This document shows, piece after piece, positions 49,754 through 57,602 of a stretch of DNA of 64,000 bases. Below the pieces are notes generated by a model that searched no databases, had not been told where the DNA came from, and saw only the letters and a list, made by a program, of their open reading frames with translations. The position numbers and the translations under genes were made by a program. Position 1 is the stretch's first letter. The number at the start of each line of letters is the position of its first letter. This DNA is from JBOZRQ01 sp050789255 (GTDB lineage: Bacteria; Bacillota; Sulfobacillia; Symbiobacteriales; Symbiobacteriaceae): the NCBI GenBank assembly GCA_050789255.1, contig JBOZRQ010000027.1, positions 1 through 64,000 on the forward strand, written 5' to 3'.

Positions 49754-49758
49754 ATGCC
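49754..49758. other. att core of element 2 (right end)
   Basis: ATGCC is shared with 43633-43637. The element's left end next to the core (AATGTCGGTTATC) resembles the displaced host half-site (CGTGTCGATGACC) at 8 of 13 positions, as expected for attP and attB half-sites bound by one enzyme. Confidence 0.75.
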
Positions 49759-50346
49759 CGTGTCGATGACCGCGATCACCACGTCCTTGGTGGTGTAGCG
49801 CTGCTCAAAGCCATCGCCGTCGCCGGTGAGGCCGAAGTCCTCGCGGGCCTTGGCGACGCCGGTCCAGGTGCTGGCGCCGTCGATCATGGTGTGGACGGGA
49901 GTGTCCATGCCAATCGATTCGACTTCAGCCATCTGCTCCAGGGCCGTGATCTGCTCCCGGGTGGCCTTGGCGGCAAAGCCGTAGAGCGCCTTGCGGTAGG
50001 TGTGGGTCACCCTGAGCGAGCCGAGCTGCAGCTGGGCCGGGTCGACGGCGGTGGTCACCACGACGTCGAAGGTCTGTGCTGCGGTTTCTTCCATCTTGGA
50101 GACCAGTTGGGCCTCCAGCTTGCCCTTTCGGGCGGGTTCGGGCTCCAGGTCCCGGACCTGGCGGGCCTCCTTGATCCCGGTGTGGCGGGCCGCCCGGGCC
50201 GCCGCCGGGACGGAGCTGCGGGAGGTCAAGCGCAAGGGGCCGTCGCCCTGCGCCCTGGTACCCTGGGGGCCGGCCGTGGCGGAGGCGACAATGAGTCCGG
50301 TGGCCAGCAGCAGGGCCGTCGCTGTTGCGAGCACCTTTCTGGTCAC
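49754..50346 (-). pseudogene. 5' piece of the split S8 protease gene (piece A)
   Basis: GTG 50346 starts a signal peptide (VLATATALLLATGLIVASATA). A propeptide of inhibitor I9 type follows (about 60-135: AAQTFDVVVTTAVDP, YGFAAKATREQITALEQM). The catalytic-domain entrance then ends in the Asp motif VIAVIDTG, where element 2 interrupts; translation stops two codons into the element. The product as it stands is a 198-residue secreted fragment without His or Ser. Joined to pieces B and C it makes a 577-residue secreted subtilase. A frame extension to 50469 lacks a ribosome binding site. Confidence 0.9.
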
Positions 50347-50565
50347 GCTGCCATCCCTTCCTTTCTGTTGCGGGGCGCCGCGCCCAGGTCGCCCCGCCCG
50401 CAGCCCGGCTGCTTCAGCGGGGCTACATTTCGTTGGTCGTAAGAATCTCACTTCGCCAGGGCACCTCACAAACCTACCGAAAATTCAGTACTCTCCCTGG
50501 GTGAAATGAGCGCTTCGTTGTTGGGCAGGCTAGCTGCGAATGATCAGAGATGACGAGGTGGCCGG

Positions 50566-51243
50566 ATGCGCAGACCGCTTCTTCCTGCCCTGCTCCTCAG
50601 CACGCTGCTGCTGGGGTGCCGGGTGCTGCCCGACCGGCAGCCCGCACCAGCACCAGCACCTGCTCCAGCGCCGCCCCAACCGGCGCCCGCCGCCCACACG
50701 CCCAGTGCTGTCTTTCAGTCCTTTCTCCAGGCGTCGAAAGCCGGGGACCACGCCCAGGCATGGGACATGCTAAGTAAGGGCGCCCAGGCCGAGCTGGGCC
50801 CCTCGTCTGAGGAGTTCGCCTCCCGCGCCTTCGCAGGCATCAAAGTCCGCTTTGGACAGCTGGAGGAGACCCGAGCCGCCTTGGATGAGGTGGTCAACCC
50901 GACCCTGGCAGTGGTCGCGGTGAGCGGGCGCCGTACCCCGCAGGAGATGGACGCCGCGGCTGCAGCCCTGGTGCGCGAGGAAGGGGTCTGGAAGCTGGCG
51001 CTCCATGGTACGGTCCCGATCGAGCCCGAGACGCTGGGACCCACGGACGTGGTTCTCCGTGCTCCCCAGATCACGTTGGAGCGGGCCTGGCTCGACGGCC
51101 AACCCGTGCGGCCGATTCGCCAGGGAGAGCGATACACCGTGTCGATCCCGGCAGATATGGCGCCCCGGCCGAGCACGGTGGCCCTCCTCTTTCGCCTGCA
51201 GACTGGTGAACCGCTGGGCGTAGCCTACCCCATCGGGCAATAG
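50566..51243 (+). CDS. Lipoprotein of unknown function
   Basis: The product has 225 residues. The lipobox is LLLGC (Cys near 18). An Ala/Pro linker (about 24-46) is followed by a DUF4878/NTF2-like region (PSAVFQSFLQASKAGDHAQAWDMLS, about 47-71, then VREEGVWKLALHGTVPI near 137-153). The C-terminal part forms a small beta domain. It is probably an extracellular ligand-binding or cell-wall-associated protein. It reads divergently from the protease gene, across a 220-base gap that must hold both promoters, and ends at a terminator shared with the next, convergent gene. Confidence 0.75.
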   Translation: MRRPLLPALLLSTLLLGCRVLPDRQPAPAPAPAPAPPQPAPAAHTPSAVFQSFLQASKAGDHAQAWDMLSKGAQAELGPSSEEFASRAFAGIKVRFGQLEETRAALDEVVNPTLAVVAVSGRRTPQEMDAAAAALVREEGVWKLALHGTVPIEPETLGPTDVVLRAPQITLERAWLDGQPVRPIRQGERYTVSIPADMAPRPSTVALLFRLQTGEPLGVAYPIGQ

Positions 51244-51244
51244 A

Positions 51245-51277
51245 AGAGGCCGGACTCCGCTGGGAGATCCGGCCTCT
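51245..51277. terminator. Hairpin between convergent genes
   Basis: The 10-bp stem is AGAGGCCGGA / TCCGGCCTCT with a 13-base loop. Confidence 0.7.
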
Positions 51278-51293
51278 GCCGCGCTATCAGGGA

Positions 51294-51452
51294 CTATCTC
51301 AGCCGGGGCACGATTCTTCGTTCGGACACGTCAACACGGAAGCCACGGCCGAAATCGCGGATGAACTCTCCCTTCAGGAGGTAGAGGTCCAGGCCCATGG
51401 TGAGCGCAAGGATCGACAAGACCGCGATGATCACTGCCTGACGCTTGGTCAT
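51294..51452 (-). CDS. Small single-TM protein
   Basis: The product is 52 residues from ATG 51452 with GGAGGGG upstream. One N-terminal TM helix (AVIIAVLSILALTMGLDLYLL) is followed by a basic outer tail (FIRDFGRGFRVDVSERRIV). It lies 11 bases after the ABC permease gene and ends the GntR-headed operon. The role is unknown. Confidence 0.65.
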   Translation of the reverse strand: MTKRQAVIIAVLSILALTMGLDLYLLKGEFIRDFGRGFRVDVSERRIVPRLR

Positions 51453-51463
51453 ACGCTCCCCTC

Positions 51464-52213
51464 CTAGGGTTCGATTTCCCGTTCGACAAGCCAACCGGCG
51501 AGCCAGAAGAGTCCGGCGAGGGCCAGCAGCGCCCCGGCGAGCGGCGCCATTTGCACACGCAGCCACTGCTCGTAGCCGATGCCGCCAGAGACACTGATGC
51601 TGTAGAGCGGCAGGGCCGGCAGCCAACGGAGCAGTGGAGCCAATAGCCCCCCGACCCGAATTATCCCCCACAGGCCAATGGCAAAGGTGCAGACGCCTAC
51701 CAGGGAACTGAACAGCGGCACAATCCGGCTGACCAGTGCAGCGAGTTGACCGAGAATATGTACGACCGCCGTTCCAAGCGTCCAGGGGAGAACTACCACT
51801 AGCAGCGTCCAGTACAGCATCAGCCCTGGCCCCGTGAAGTCATAGATCGGCTGCACCAACTCTGTTCGCCCAACAAGCAGTACACTGACGACGATGGTGA
51901 CCGTGAGGGTAGCGGTCTCCAGCAGGGCAGCGCAGAGCTTGGCCGTAACGAGCCACCATCCCCGCACAGGCAGTGACAGCAGGAGCAGGTCGTGGTGCTG
52001 GTCCCACTCCCGTTTCCACGTGGTCACGGCGTGCACCGGGGCCCGCACCATGGGCAGGACCAACATGGTGAACGAGAACGGAAAGGCAAACTCAGGCGGG
52101 ATCCGGCGGTCAAACGAAAGGTAGAGCACCAGGAGGAAGGCGATCAGGTTGCTTAGCACCAGGTAGGAGCGAATCTCACGGAACTCCTTCCAGAACAGCT
52201 GGCGAACCATCAC
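51464..52213 (-). CDS. ABC-2 type permease of a GntR-controlled exporter
   Basis: The product is about 249 residues with six hydrophobic segments (SNLIAFLLVLYLSF, LPMVRAPVHAVTTWKREWDQ loop, then four more up to the C-terminus). The N-terminal FWKEFREIRSYLVL is typical of ABC-2 export permeases. It overlaps the ATPase stop (GTGA). In YtrA-type loci such permeases export peptides or help resist cell-envelope antibiotics. Its ATPase partner here is damaged, so the exporter is likely inactive unless another ATPase serves it. Confidence 0.8.
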   Translation of the reverse strand: MMVRQLFWKEFREIRSYLVLSNLIAFLLVLYLSFDRRIPPEFAFPFSFTMLVLPMVRAPVHAVTTWKREWDQHHDLLLLSLPVRGWWLVTAKLCAALLETATLTVTIVVSVLLVGRTELVQPIYDFTGPGLMLYWTLLVVVLPWTLGTAVVHILGQLAALVSRIVPLFSSLVGVCTFAIGLWGIIRVGGLLAPLLRWLPALPLYSISVSGGIGYEQWLRVQMAPLAGALLALAGLFWLAGWLVEREIEP

Positions 52214-52814
52214 GGGTACACCTCCTCCAGCAGGTGCTGCAAGGACTGATGGTGCCGGGAGCGCAACTCCTCGGCCTCGCCCTCCAGCTTGATGCGACCC
52301 CGCTCCATCAGGATGAGCCGGTCGAAGATGGTCTCTGTCTCGGGCAGCTCATGCGTGGCCAGCACGATGGTCTGCTCGCCCATGCGGAACTCCCGCAAGA
52401 TCGCCTCCACGATCCGATTCCGTGAGGGAACGTCGATGCCGGAGAGCGGCTCGTCGAGGATGACGAGCGGCGCCCGGCGGGCCAGGGCCGGGATCAGCCG
52501 CAGGCAAAGGCTGCACTGGTGAAGCGCAGGGCCTCCCCCACCGTCATCCAGCCATAGAGATGGTCGACTTCCGGCATGAACGCCACCGTAGCCCGGGTAG
52601 CGACGCTGTGGGGGCGCCCCTCCAGGAGCACCTCCCCGGAGGTGGGGCGAGCCAGGCCGGCCATCAGTTTAAGCAGGGTCGACTTGCCCGAGCCGTTGGG
52701 GCCCAGCACTCCGACGATCACCCCACGCGGCAGGTCAAGACTCAGGTCCTCCACGGCGGTCTTCATCCAGTAGCGCTTCGTCACCCGTCTCAACGAGAGA
52801 AAGGGCAGGGTCAT
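52210..52814 (-). pseudogene. ABC ATPase lacking its signature region (deletion and frameshift)
   Basis: The N-terminal frame (52494-52814) has Walker A GPNGSGKST and reads to LRFTSAAF before an early stop. The C-terminal frame has LCLRLIPALARRAPL, Walker B LVILDEPLSGID and the H-loop ATHE. The two frames meet near 52505-52520 and differ by one register. About 45-60 residues normally found between them, including the ABC signature, are missing. A single deletion with frameshift explains this. The flanking GntR and permease genes remain open, so the loss may be recent. Confidence 0.85.
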
Positions 52815-53194
52815 GGCTGTTCATCTCCCTTCAGAGCCGTCTCCGTCAACTGGCGAATCTCCGTGTCTCCCAACCCGAGCGCCCGGAGCTCCCGGATGAA
52901 GCGCCGGACCGATTCCTTCGCCAGATCGGTCCGCAGCAGGTCCAGCATGGTCGGATCATCTCGGATGAAGGTACCCTCGCCCCGGCGGGTCTCGACCAGC
53001 CCGAGCAGTTCCAGCTCCCGGTAGGCCCGCTGCACCGTGTTGGGATTGACCCGCGCCCCTTCTGCCAAGTCGCGCTGGGAGGGGATTTTCTCCCCCGGTT
53101 TTAGCTCGCCACGCGCCACCGCATGGCAGATGGAGTCCATCAACTGCTGGTAGATCGGCAGATTCGGATCAAGTTTGAGCTCCAGCCTGCCCAC
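52811..53194 (-). CDS. GntR family regulator (YtrA-like)
   Basis: The product is 127 residues from a GTG after GGGGG. A winged helix N-terminus (about 10-78: PIYQQLMDSICHAVARGELK, IPSQRDLAEGARVNPNTVQRAY) is followed by a short dimerisation tail, with no large effector domain. This is the YtrA subfamily, which represses adjacent ABC exporter operons. It is the first gene of its operon and stop and start overlap with the ATPase (ATGA). The paired palindromes at 53211-53236 are probable autoregulatory operators. Confidence 0.92.
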   Translation of the reverse strand: MGRLELKLDPNLPIYQQLMDSICHAVARGELKPGEKIPSQRDLAEGARVNPNTVQRAYRELELLGLVETRRGEGTFIRDDPTMLDLLRTDLAKESVRRFIRELRALGLGDTEIRQLTETALKGDEQP

Positions 53195-53210
53195 CCCCTA
53201 CATTAGAACC

Positions 53211-53236
53211 CTAGTGCACTATCTCACTAGTGCACC
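53211..53236. promoter_or_regulatory. Probable operator of the GntR-type regulator
   Basis: CTAGTGCAC occurs at 53211-53219 and 53227-53235, 16 bases apart, each with the palindromic core GTGCAC. They lie just downstream of the -10 sequence, where a repressor would block transcription of its own operon. Confidence 0.7.
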
Positions 53237-53239
53237 TGA

Positions 53240-53268
53240 AGAATATCACACTTGTCGATATGTTTCAA
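53240..53268 (-). promoter_or_regulatory. Promoter of the GntR-headed operon
   Basis: On the minus strand TTGAAA (53263-53268) and TATTCT (53240-53245) are spaced by 17 bases. The -35 lies nine bases from the end of the upstream operon's terminator. Confidence 0.7.
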
Positions 53269-53276
53269 GCAAAAAA

Positions 53277-53303
53277 GACCGGACCTCACGAAGAGGTCCG
53301 GTC
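53277..53303 (-). terminator. Terminator of the D-amino-acid operon
   Basis: The perfect 11-bp stem GACCGGACCTC / GAGGTCCGGTC with loop ACGAA is followed by TTTTTTG on the minus strand. The same hairpin, base for base, occurs at 62230-62256. Confidence 0.9.
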
Positions 53304-53366
53304 CCATGGGCGCCAAGACGGAAAACGGCTGCACGCCGCCTCACGGGTGGCTGTGCAACCGTTCCT

Positions 53367-54224
53367 TCATAGTCCGTGCGAGACCTCTTTCCAGGCGTCT
53401 GTCACCGCCTCCATGCGGGCCAAGCGCTGGTCCACCTCGGACTTGGAGCGAAGCACCACGCCGGTGATCAGAGCGTTGACCAGCGCAAGGGGCGGTACAT
53501 AAGACATGACCGCGGCGACGGTGTCCGTGGGGCTGGTGAGAACCGCCTTGGACAGCCGCCCGATCGGAGAGAGCGGGTTGTCCGTGATCGAGACCACCGG
53601 GCAGCCCTGCTCAGCGGCGTAGCGAACGATGTTGAGGGTGGAGTCGCTGTACCGAGGAAAGCCAATGGCCAGCAGGGCCGATTCGGCGGTCAACCCCGGC
53701 AGATCCGTGTAGAACGACGGGGTTCCCACATGCAGAAAGGTTGCCCGGCCCAACTGGAAGTTCAACATGTACCAGCAGAAATGCGCCACGCTGTAGCTGT
53801 ATCGGCTTCCCGTGACATAGATGTGCCGGGCGCCGGCGAGCAGCGAGACCGCCTCTGAAAAGGAGCGGCGGTCGTTCTCCTCCAGCACGACCTTGAGCAT
53901 CTGAATGTCATCCTCGATCACACGGCCCATGACGTCGGTGCCGTCCGAGAACTCGGAGGCCGCCCGGGAGACCAGTTCCGGCATCAGCTTGGGCGTCAGC
54001 ATCCCCTGCGCTTCGGCCTGCATTTCGGGAAAGCCCCGATAGCCCAGCACGTGCGCAAGCCGGATCACCGTCGACTCGCTCACGCCCACCTTCCGGCCGA
54101 TCTCGGCGGCGGTGCCAAAGGCGAGCAGGTGGGGCTGCTTGACCAACCCCTCCGCCACCAGCCGCTGCCCCTGGCTCAACTCCTTGTAGTTCTGCTGAAC
54201 CCGTTCGACGAAGGCGTGGCTCAT
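53367..54224 (-). CDS. RpiR family regulator (HTH plus SIS domain)
   Basis: The product has 285 residues. An N-terminal HTH_6 domain (about 5-80: LSQGQRLVAEGLVKQP, GVSESTVIRLAHVLGYRGF) is followed by a SIS sugar-phosphate-binding domain (about 125-260: HIYVTGSRYSYSVA, SALLAIGFPRYSDST, CPVVSITDNPLSPI). RpiR regulators often sense phosphosugars, including MurNAc-6-P. Here it is the last gene of an eight-gene operon with a beta-lactamase-fold protein and a D-aminoacylase, which points to a cell-wall-derived signal. The start overlaps the previous stop (ATGA). Confidence 0.92.
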   Translation of the reverse strand: MSHAFVERVQQNYKELSQGQRLVAEGLVKQPHLLAFGTAAEIGRKVGVSESTVIRLAHVLGYRGFPEMQAEAQGMLTPKLMPELVSRAASEFSDGTDVMGRVIEDDIQMLKVVLEENDRRSFSEAVSLLAGARHIYVTGSRYSYSVAHFCWYMLNFQLGRATFLHVGTPSFYTDLPGLTAESALLAIGFPRYSDSTLNIVRYAAEQGCPVVSITDNPLSPIGRLSKAVLTSPTDTVAAVMSYVPPLALVNALITGVVLRSKSEVDQRLARMEAVTDAWKEVSHGL

Positions 54225-55144
54225 GACTCTGCCCTACGCTCTTTCACCCACTGGTAGACCAGGGAGGAGACACTGCGGATCAGGTTGATCCCGGGGTGGA
54301 CCCCCTCGGGCTCGCCGGCGCCTTCGGTCATTACAGCCAGGCCGTACAAGACGCCGCCCTCCAGGGCGATCACCGCGCAGTCCGTGCGGATGCCGGGATC
54401 GGTGCCCCCCTTGTTGCCAACGTAGAGCACCCCCTCGCTGGAGGCGGCGCCGAACACCCCCTCCAGGGGATCGCTGGCAAGGTCGAAGGCGGGTGACATG
54501 CGGTCCAGCAGCGCCCGTCCGTCGTAGGGGCGGCTGTAGGGCAGCGGCCCGGGAATGCGGTCCTGACCCAGGTTGCGGGCCAGGATCACCTGTACCTCCC
54601 GGGTCAGTTCCGGGCCCAGCAGCTTGCCGCGTACCAGGGCGAGCATCAGCTCGCACAGCTCGGCCGGCGAGGCCACCGCAAAGTCCCAGCCGTCCGAGAG
54701 CCCGCTGAACTCAACCGGCGCCCGCAGCTCCACGGTGGGGAAGCCCAGCCGGTCCATGCGCTCGTTGATCGAGCCGATGCCCAGGTGCTCGGCCAACAGG
54801 TTGGTCGCGGTGTTGTCGCTCCAGATCATCATCAGCATGGCGAGGTTGCGCAGCGTGAACCGCTCGCCGGGGAAGAAGTGCTTGAGTATGCCGCTGCCGC
54901 CGACCTGGTGGTAGGGGGTCAGCTTGATGGTATCCGTAAGGTCGAGCCGGCCCTCCTGGGCTCGCAGGTAGAGCTCAGCCAAAATCGCCGTCTTGATGGC
55001 GCTGGCGGTCGGCATGGCGTCCTCGGACTGGTAGTCGAAGCGGAGCGGCTCCGATTGACCGGGGCGCCACATGCGGGCAGCCACGCCCACCCGGCCCGGG
55101 TAGGCGGTGGCCAGGGCCTCGATCTGCTTGAACAGTTCCTCCAT
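54221..55144 (-). CDS. Serine hydrolase with class A beta-lactamase fold
   Basis: The product has 307 residues and no signal peptide. The catalytic SxxK is SAIK at 48-51, SDN is at 109-111, and the third motif reads NKGGTDPG (about 248-255) in place of KTG. All three active-site elements of class A beta-lactamases are present, but without export it cannot protect the wall. A cytosolic amidase or peptidase acting on D-amino-acid-containing peptides or beta-lactam-like compounds is more likely. Its place between D-aminoacylase and RpiR genes supports that. Confidence 0.85.
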   Translation of the reverse strand: MEELFKQIEALATAYPGRVGVAARMWRPGQSEPLRFDYQSEDAMPTASAIKTAILAELYLRAQEGRLDLTDTIKLTPYHQVGGSGILKHFFPGERFTLRNLAMLMMIWSDNTATNLLAEHLGIGSINERMDRLGFPTVELRAPVEFSGLSDGWDFAVASPAELCELMLALVRGKLLGPELTREVQVILARNLGQDRIPGPLPYSRPYDGRALLDRMSPAFDLASDPLEGVFGAASSEGVLYVGNKGGTDPGIRTDCAVIALEGGVLYGLAVMTEGAGEPEGVHPGINLIRSVSSLVYQWVKERRAES

Positions 55145-55159
55145 GGTGCTAGCTCCCCC

Positions 55160-56680
55160 TTATGCGGCGCCCCGGCGCAGAACCCGCCCCGGCCGCCGTC
55201 CGGTATGCTCGCCCCGGTCGATCACCCTGGTGCCGTTCACCCAGACCCCGGCAATGCCGTGGGGAAACTGGTGCGGCTGCTGGAAGGTAGCGGTGTCGCC
55301 TACGGTGGCGGGGTCGAAGAGAACCAGGTCGGCGTAGTACTCGGGCCGCACGTAGCCACGGCCCCGCAGCCCAAGCGCTTCAGCCGGCAGCCCGGTCATC
55401 TTGCGGATCGCCGTCTCCATGCTGAGCACCTGTTCATCCCGGACGTACTTGCCCAGGACCCGCGGGAAGGTGCCGTAGGAGCGCGGGTGCGTCGGCTGGC
55501 TGGACGGCGCTGTGACCGAGCCGTCGGAGCCCACCATCACCCAGTCCTGCGACACGATCTGCCGCACGTCCCGCTCATCCATGGCATGCCCGACGATGCC
55601 GATGTCGGCCTCGGGCTGCTCCATCAGGGCGAAGAAGATCTCGAACCCATCCTTGCCCTCGTCGTCGGCGACCTGCTGGATCGTGCGGCCCACGTAGTCT
55701 GGGCAGGGAGCGCACCGGGTCAGCATGATCCGATCCCAGCCCACGCCCTTCAGCGAGGACTGCCAACCCGGCAACCCTTCGGCCACCACGTGGGCCAGCT
55801 CCTTGCGGAATCCCGAGTTCTTCAGCTCCTGGCCGAGGGTCCGGAAGTCGACCGTAGGCGGCAAAAAGGAGTTCAGGTGCGTCTGGTAGGCGGCGTACGG
55901 GTACTGGTCCACGTTGATGCGCAGACCCTCCTCCCGGGCGCGCAGGATCATCTCCAGCAGCGCCTCGGCCTTGCCCCACATCAGGTCGGACTCCAGCTTC
56001 AGATGGCTGATCTGGACCCGCAGCCCGGTGCGGCGTCCCACCTCAATCGCCTCAGCCACGGCGTCGAAGACCGTCTCGCCCTCGCCGCGAATGTGGCTGG
56101 TGTAGACCCCGTCGTAGGCCTGCAGCACCTTGGCCGCCTTGCTCAGCTCAGCCACATCGGCGTACATCGAGGGCACATAGATCAGGCCGCTGGAGAGACC
56201 CACCACGCCCTCCTCGAGGGAGCGGGCCACAAAGCGGCGCATGCCAGCCATCTGCTCGGGGGTGGGCTGGGAGGAATCTAACCCCATCACCGCCCGGCGG
56301 ATGCTGCCGTGCCCGACGTAGGTGCAGAAGTTCGCCGAGATGCCCATCTGCTCAATGGCGCCGAAGTACGCCCCGAAGCTGGGAAACTCCCCGGGCACCA
56401 TGGAGTAGCCGCAGTTGCCGCCCACCATGGTCGTGATCCCCTGGTGCACCATCGACTTGCAGTCGGGCACCTTCATCAGCGTTGTGTCCGAGTGGGTATG
56501 AATGTCGACGAAGCCGGGCGCCAGCACGAGGCCATCGGCCTCGACGACCTCCTGCGCCGCCGCCCCTTCCAGGGCGCCGATCTCTTCGATCCGGCCGTCC
56601 ATCAGGCCCACCGAGGCCTTATAAGCCGCCCGGCCGCTTCCGTCTACAATCATGGCGTTCCGAATCAAGGTGTCGAGCAT
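55160..56680 (-). CDS. D-aminoacylase / N-acyl-D-amino-acid deacylase
   Basis: The product has 506 residues and is of the amidohydrolase superfamily. The beta-strand 1 metal motif is DIHTHSD (His 61 and 63). MVGGNCGYS near 91-99 provides the bridging Cys typical of D-aminoacylases, and TSHIRGEG and ISHLKLES (about 215-260) carry further metal His. The C-terminal DLVLFDP strand belongs to the small beta domain. It hydrolyses N-acyl-D-amino acids (or D-amino-acid-containing dipeptide-like compounds) to free D-amino acid. The gene lies 18 bases after the permease genes and 15 before the beta-lactamase-like gene. Confidence 0.93.
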   Translation of the reverse strand: MLDTLIRNAMIVDGSGRAAYKASVGLMDGRIEEIGALEGAAAQEVVEADGLVLAPGFVDIHTHSDTTLMKVPDCKSMVHQGITTMVGGNCGYSMVPGEFPSFGAYFGAIEQMGISANFCTYVGHGSIRRAVMGLDSSQPTPEQMAGMRRFVARSLEEGVVGLSSGLIYVPSMYADVAELSKAAKVLQAYDGVYTSHIRGEGETVFDAVAEAIEVGRRTGLRVQISHLKLESDLMWGKAEALLEMILRAREEGLRINVDQYPYAAYQTHLNSFLPPTVDFRTLGQELKNSGFRKELAHVVAEGLPGWQSSLKGVGWDRIMLTRCAPCPDYVGRTIQQVADDEGKDGFEIFFALMEQPEADIGIVGHAMDERDVRQIVSQDWVMVGSDGSVTAPSSQPTHPRSYGTFPRVLGKYVRDEQVLSMETAIRKMTGLPAEALGLRGRGYVRPEYYADLVLFDPATVGDTATFQQPHQFPHGIAGVWVNGTRVIDRGEHTGRRPGRVLRRGAA

Positions 56681-56698
56681 GCGGTCGTAGCTCCTCTC

Positions 56699-57589
56699 TC
56701 AGGTTCGCTGCCGCGGGTCGAGTACGTCGCGGAGGGCATCTCCCAGCAGGTTGAAGCCCAGCACCGTCAGCATGATCGCCCCGCCGGGGATGAAGGTGAG
56801 CCAGGGGGCTCTGTTGATGAAGATCCGGCCTGCGCTGAGCATCGCACCCCAGCTGGGCTGGGGCGGTTGGGCGCCCAGCCCGAGAAAGCTGAGCGATGCC
56901 TCCACCAGGATCGCACCGGCCATGCCCATCGTCGCCAGCACGATCAGCGGCGAGACGGCGTTGGGCAGCATGTGCTTCCAGATTACCCGCAGGTCCGGGG
57001 CGCCGAGCGACTGTGCGGCGATCACAAAGTCCCGCCCGCGCAAGGCAACGAACTGCCCCCGCGCCACCCGGGCATACTGGGGCCAGGTCACGAGCCCCAG
57101 GGCGATCATCGCGCTGCCCAGTCCCGGCCGCAGAATCGCTACCAGGGCGATGGCCAGCAGGATCTCCGGGAAAGCCCAGACTGTATCGGCCACGCCCAGG
57201 ATTGCGTAGTCCAGCCAACCGCCCTTGTACCCGGCGACGGCGCCCAGGATCGTCCCGACCACCAGCCCGATCCCTACTGCAATCAGGCCGACGGACAGGG
57301 AGATCCGGCTGCCCCAGATCACACGGGAGAGCACGTCCCGCCCGAAGTCATCCGTGCCGAAAAGGTGCGCGGCGGACGGCCGCTGGAGCACGTTGTTCAG
57401 GTCTTGAAGGAGCGGGTCGTGCGGGGCGACCCAGGGCGCCAGCAGCGCCATCAGGAAAAACACCAGCATGATCACCGCTCCCAACAGCGCCGTCTTGCGG
57501 CGAATGAGCAGCCGGACGGCCCGCCGGGTGAAGGATTCAGGTGCCGGTTCGAACGTGGATGGAGAAGCCGGTCGGTTCTCGAGCGCCAC
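56699..57589 (-). CDS. ABC permease (DppC-like) of the D-amino-acid operon
   Basis: The product is 296 residues from a GTG. The N-terminal cytoplasmic region with FTRRAVRLLIRRKTALLG leads into TM1. GTDDFGRDVLSRVIWG and a BPD_transp_1 domain follow, with coupling loop VIAAQSLGAPDLRVIWKHML. It ends DVLDPRQRT. It pairs with the DppB-like gene 13 bases upstream. No ATPase gene is in this operon, as in the two paralogous operons at 10-23 kb. Confidence 0.93.
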   Translation of the reverse strand: MALENRPASPSTFEPAPESFTRRAVRLLIRRKTALLGAVIMLVFFLMALLAPWVAPHDPLLQDLNNVLQRPSAAHLFGTDDFGRDVLSRVIWGSRISLSVGLIAVGIGLVVGTILGAVAGYKGGWLDYAILGVADTVWAFPEILLAIALVAILRPGLGSAMIALGLVTWPQYARVARGQFVALRGRDFVIAAQSLGAPDLRVIWKHMLPNAVSPLIVLATMGMAGAILVEASLSFLGLGAQPPQPSWGAMLSAGRIFINRAPWLTFIPGGAIMLTVLGFNLLGDALRDVLDPRQRT

Positions 57590-57602
57590 GCGGCTTCCCT
57601 CC

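Larger units (their letters stand above)
43633..49758. mobile_element. Element 2: serine-recombinase element in the S8 gene with defence-like cargo
   Basis: It is bounded by the direct core ATGCC at 43633-43637 and 49754-49758. Excision removes 6121 bases and restores VIDTGIDV across the catalytic Asp motif. The cargo is: terminator and small membrane protein, 54-residue protein, T-shaped palindrome, Trypco1-like protein, HEFGH metallopeptidase, FRG protein, and recombinase beside the right end. No relaxase is seen, so transfer would depend on other machinery. Confidence 0.88.
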
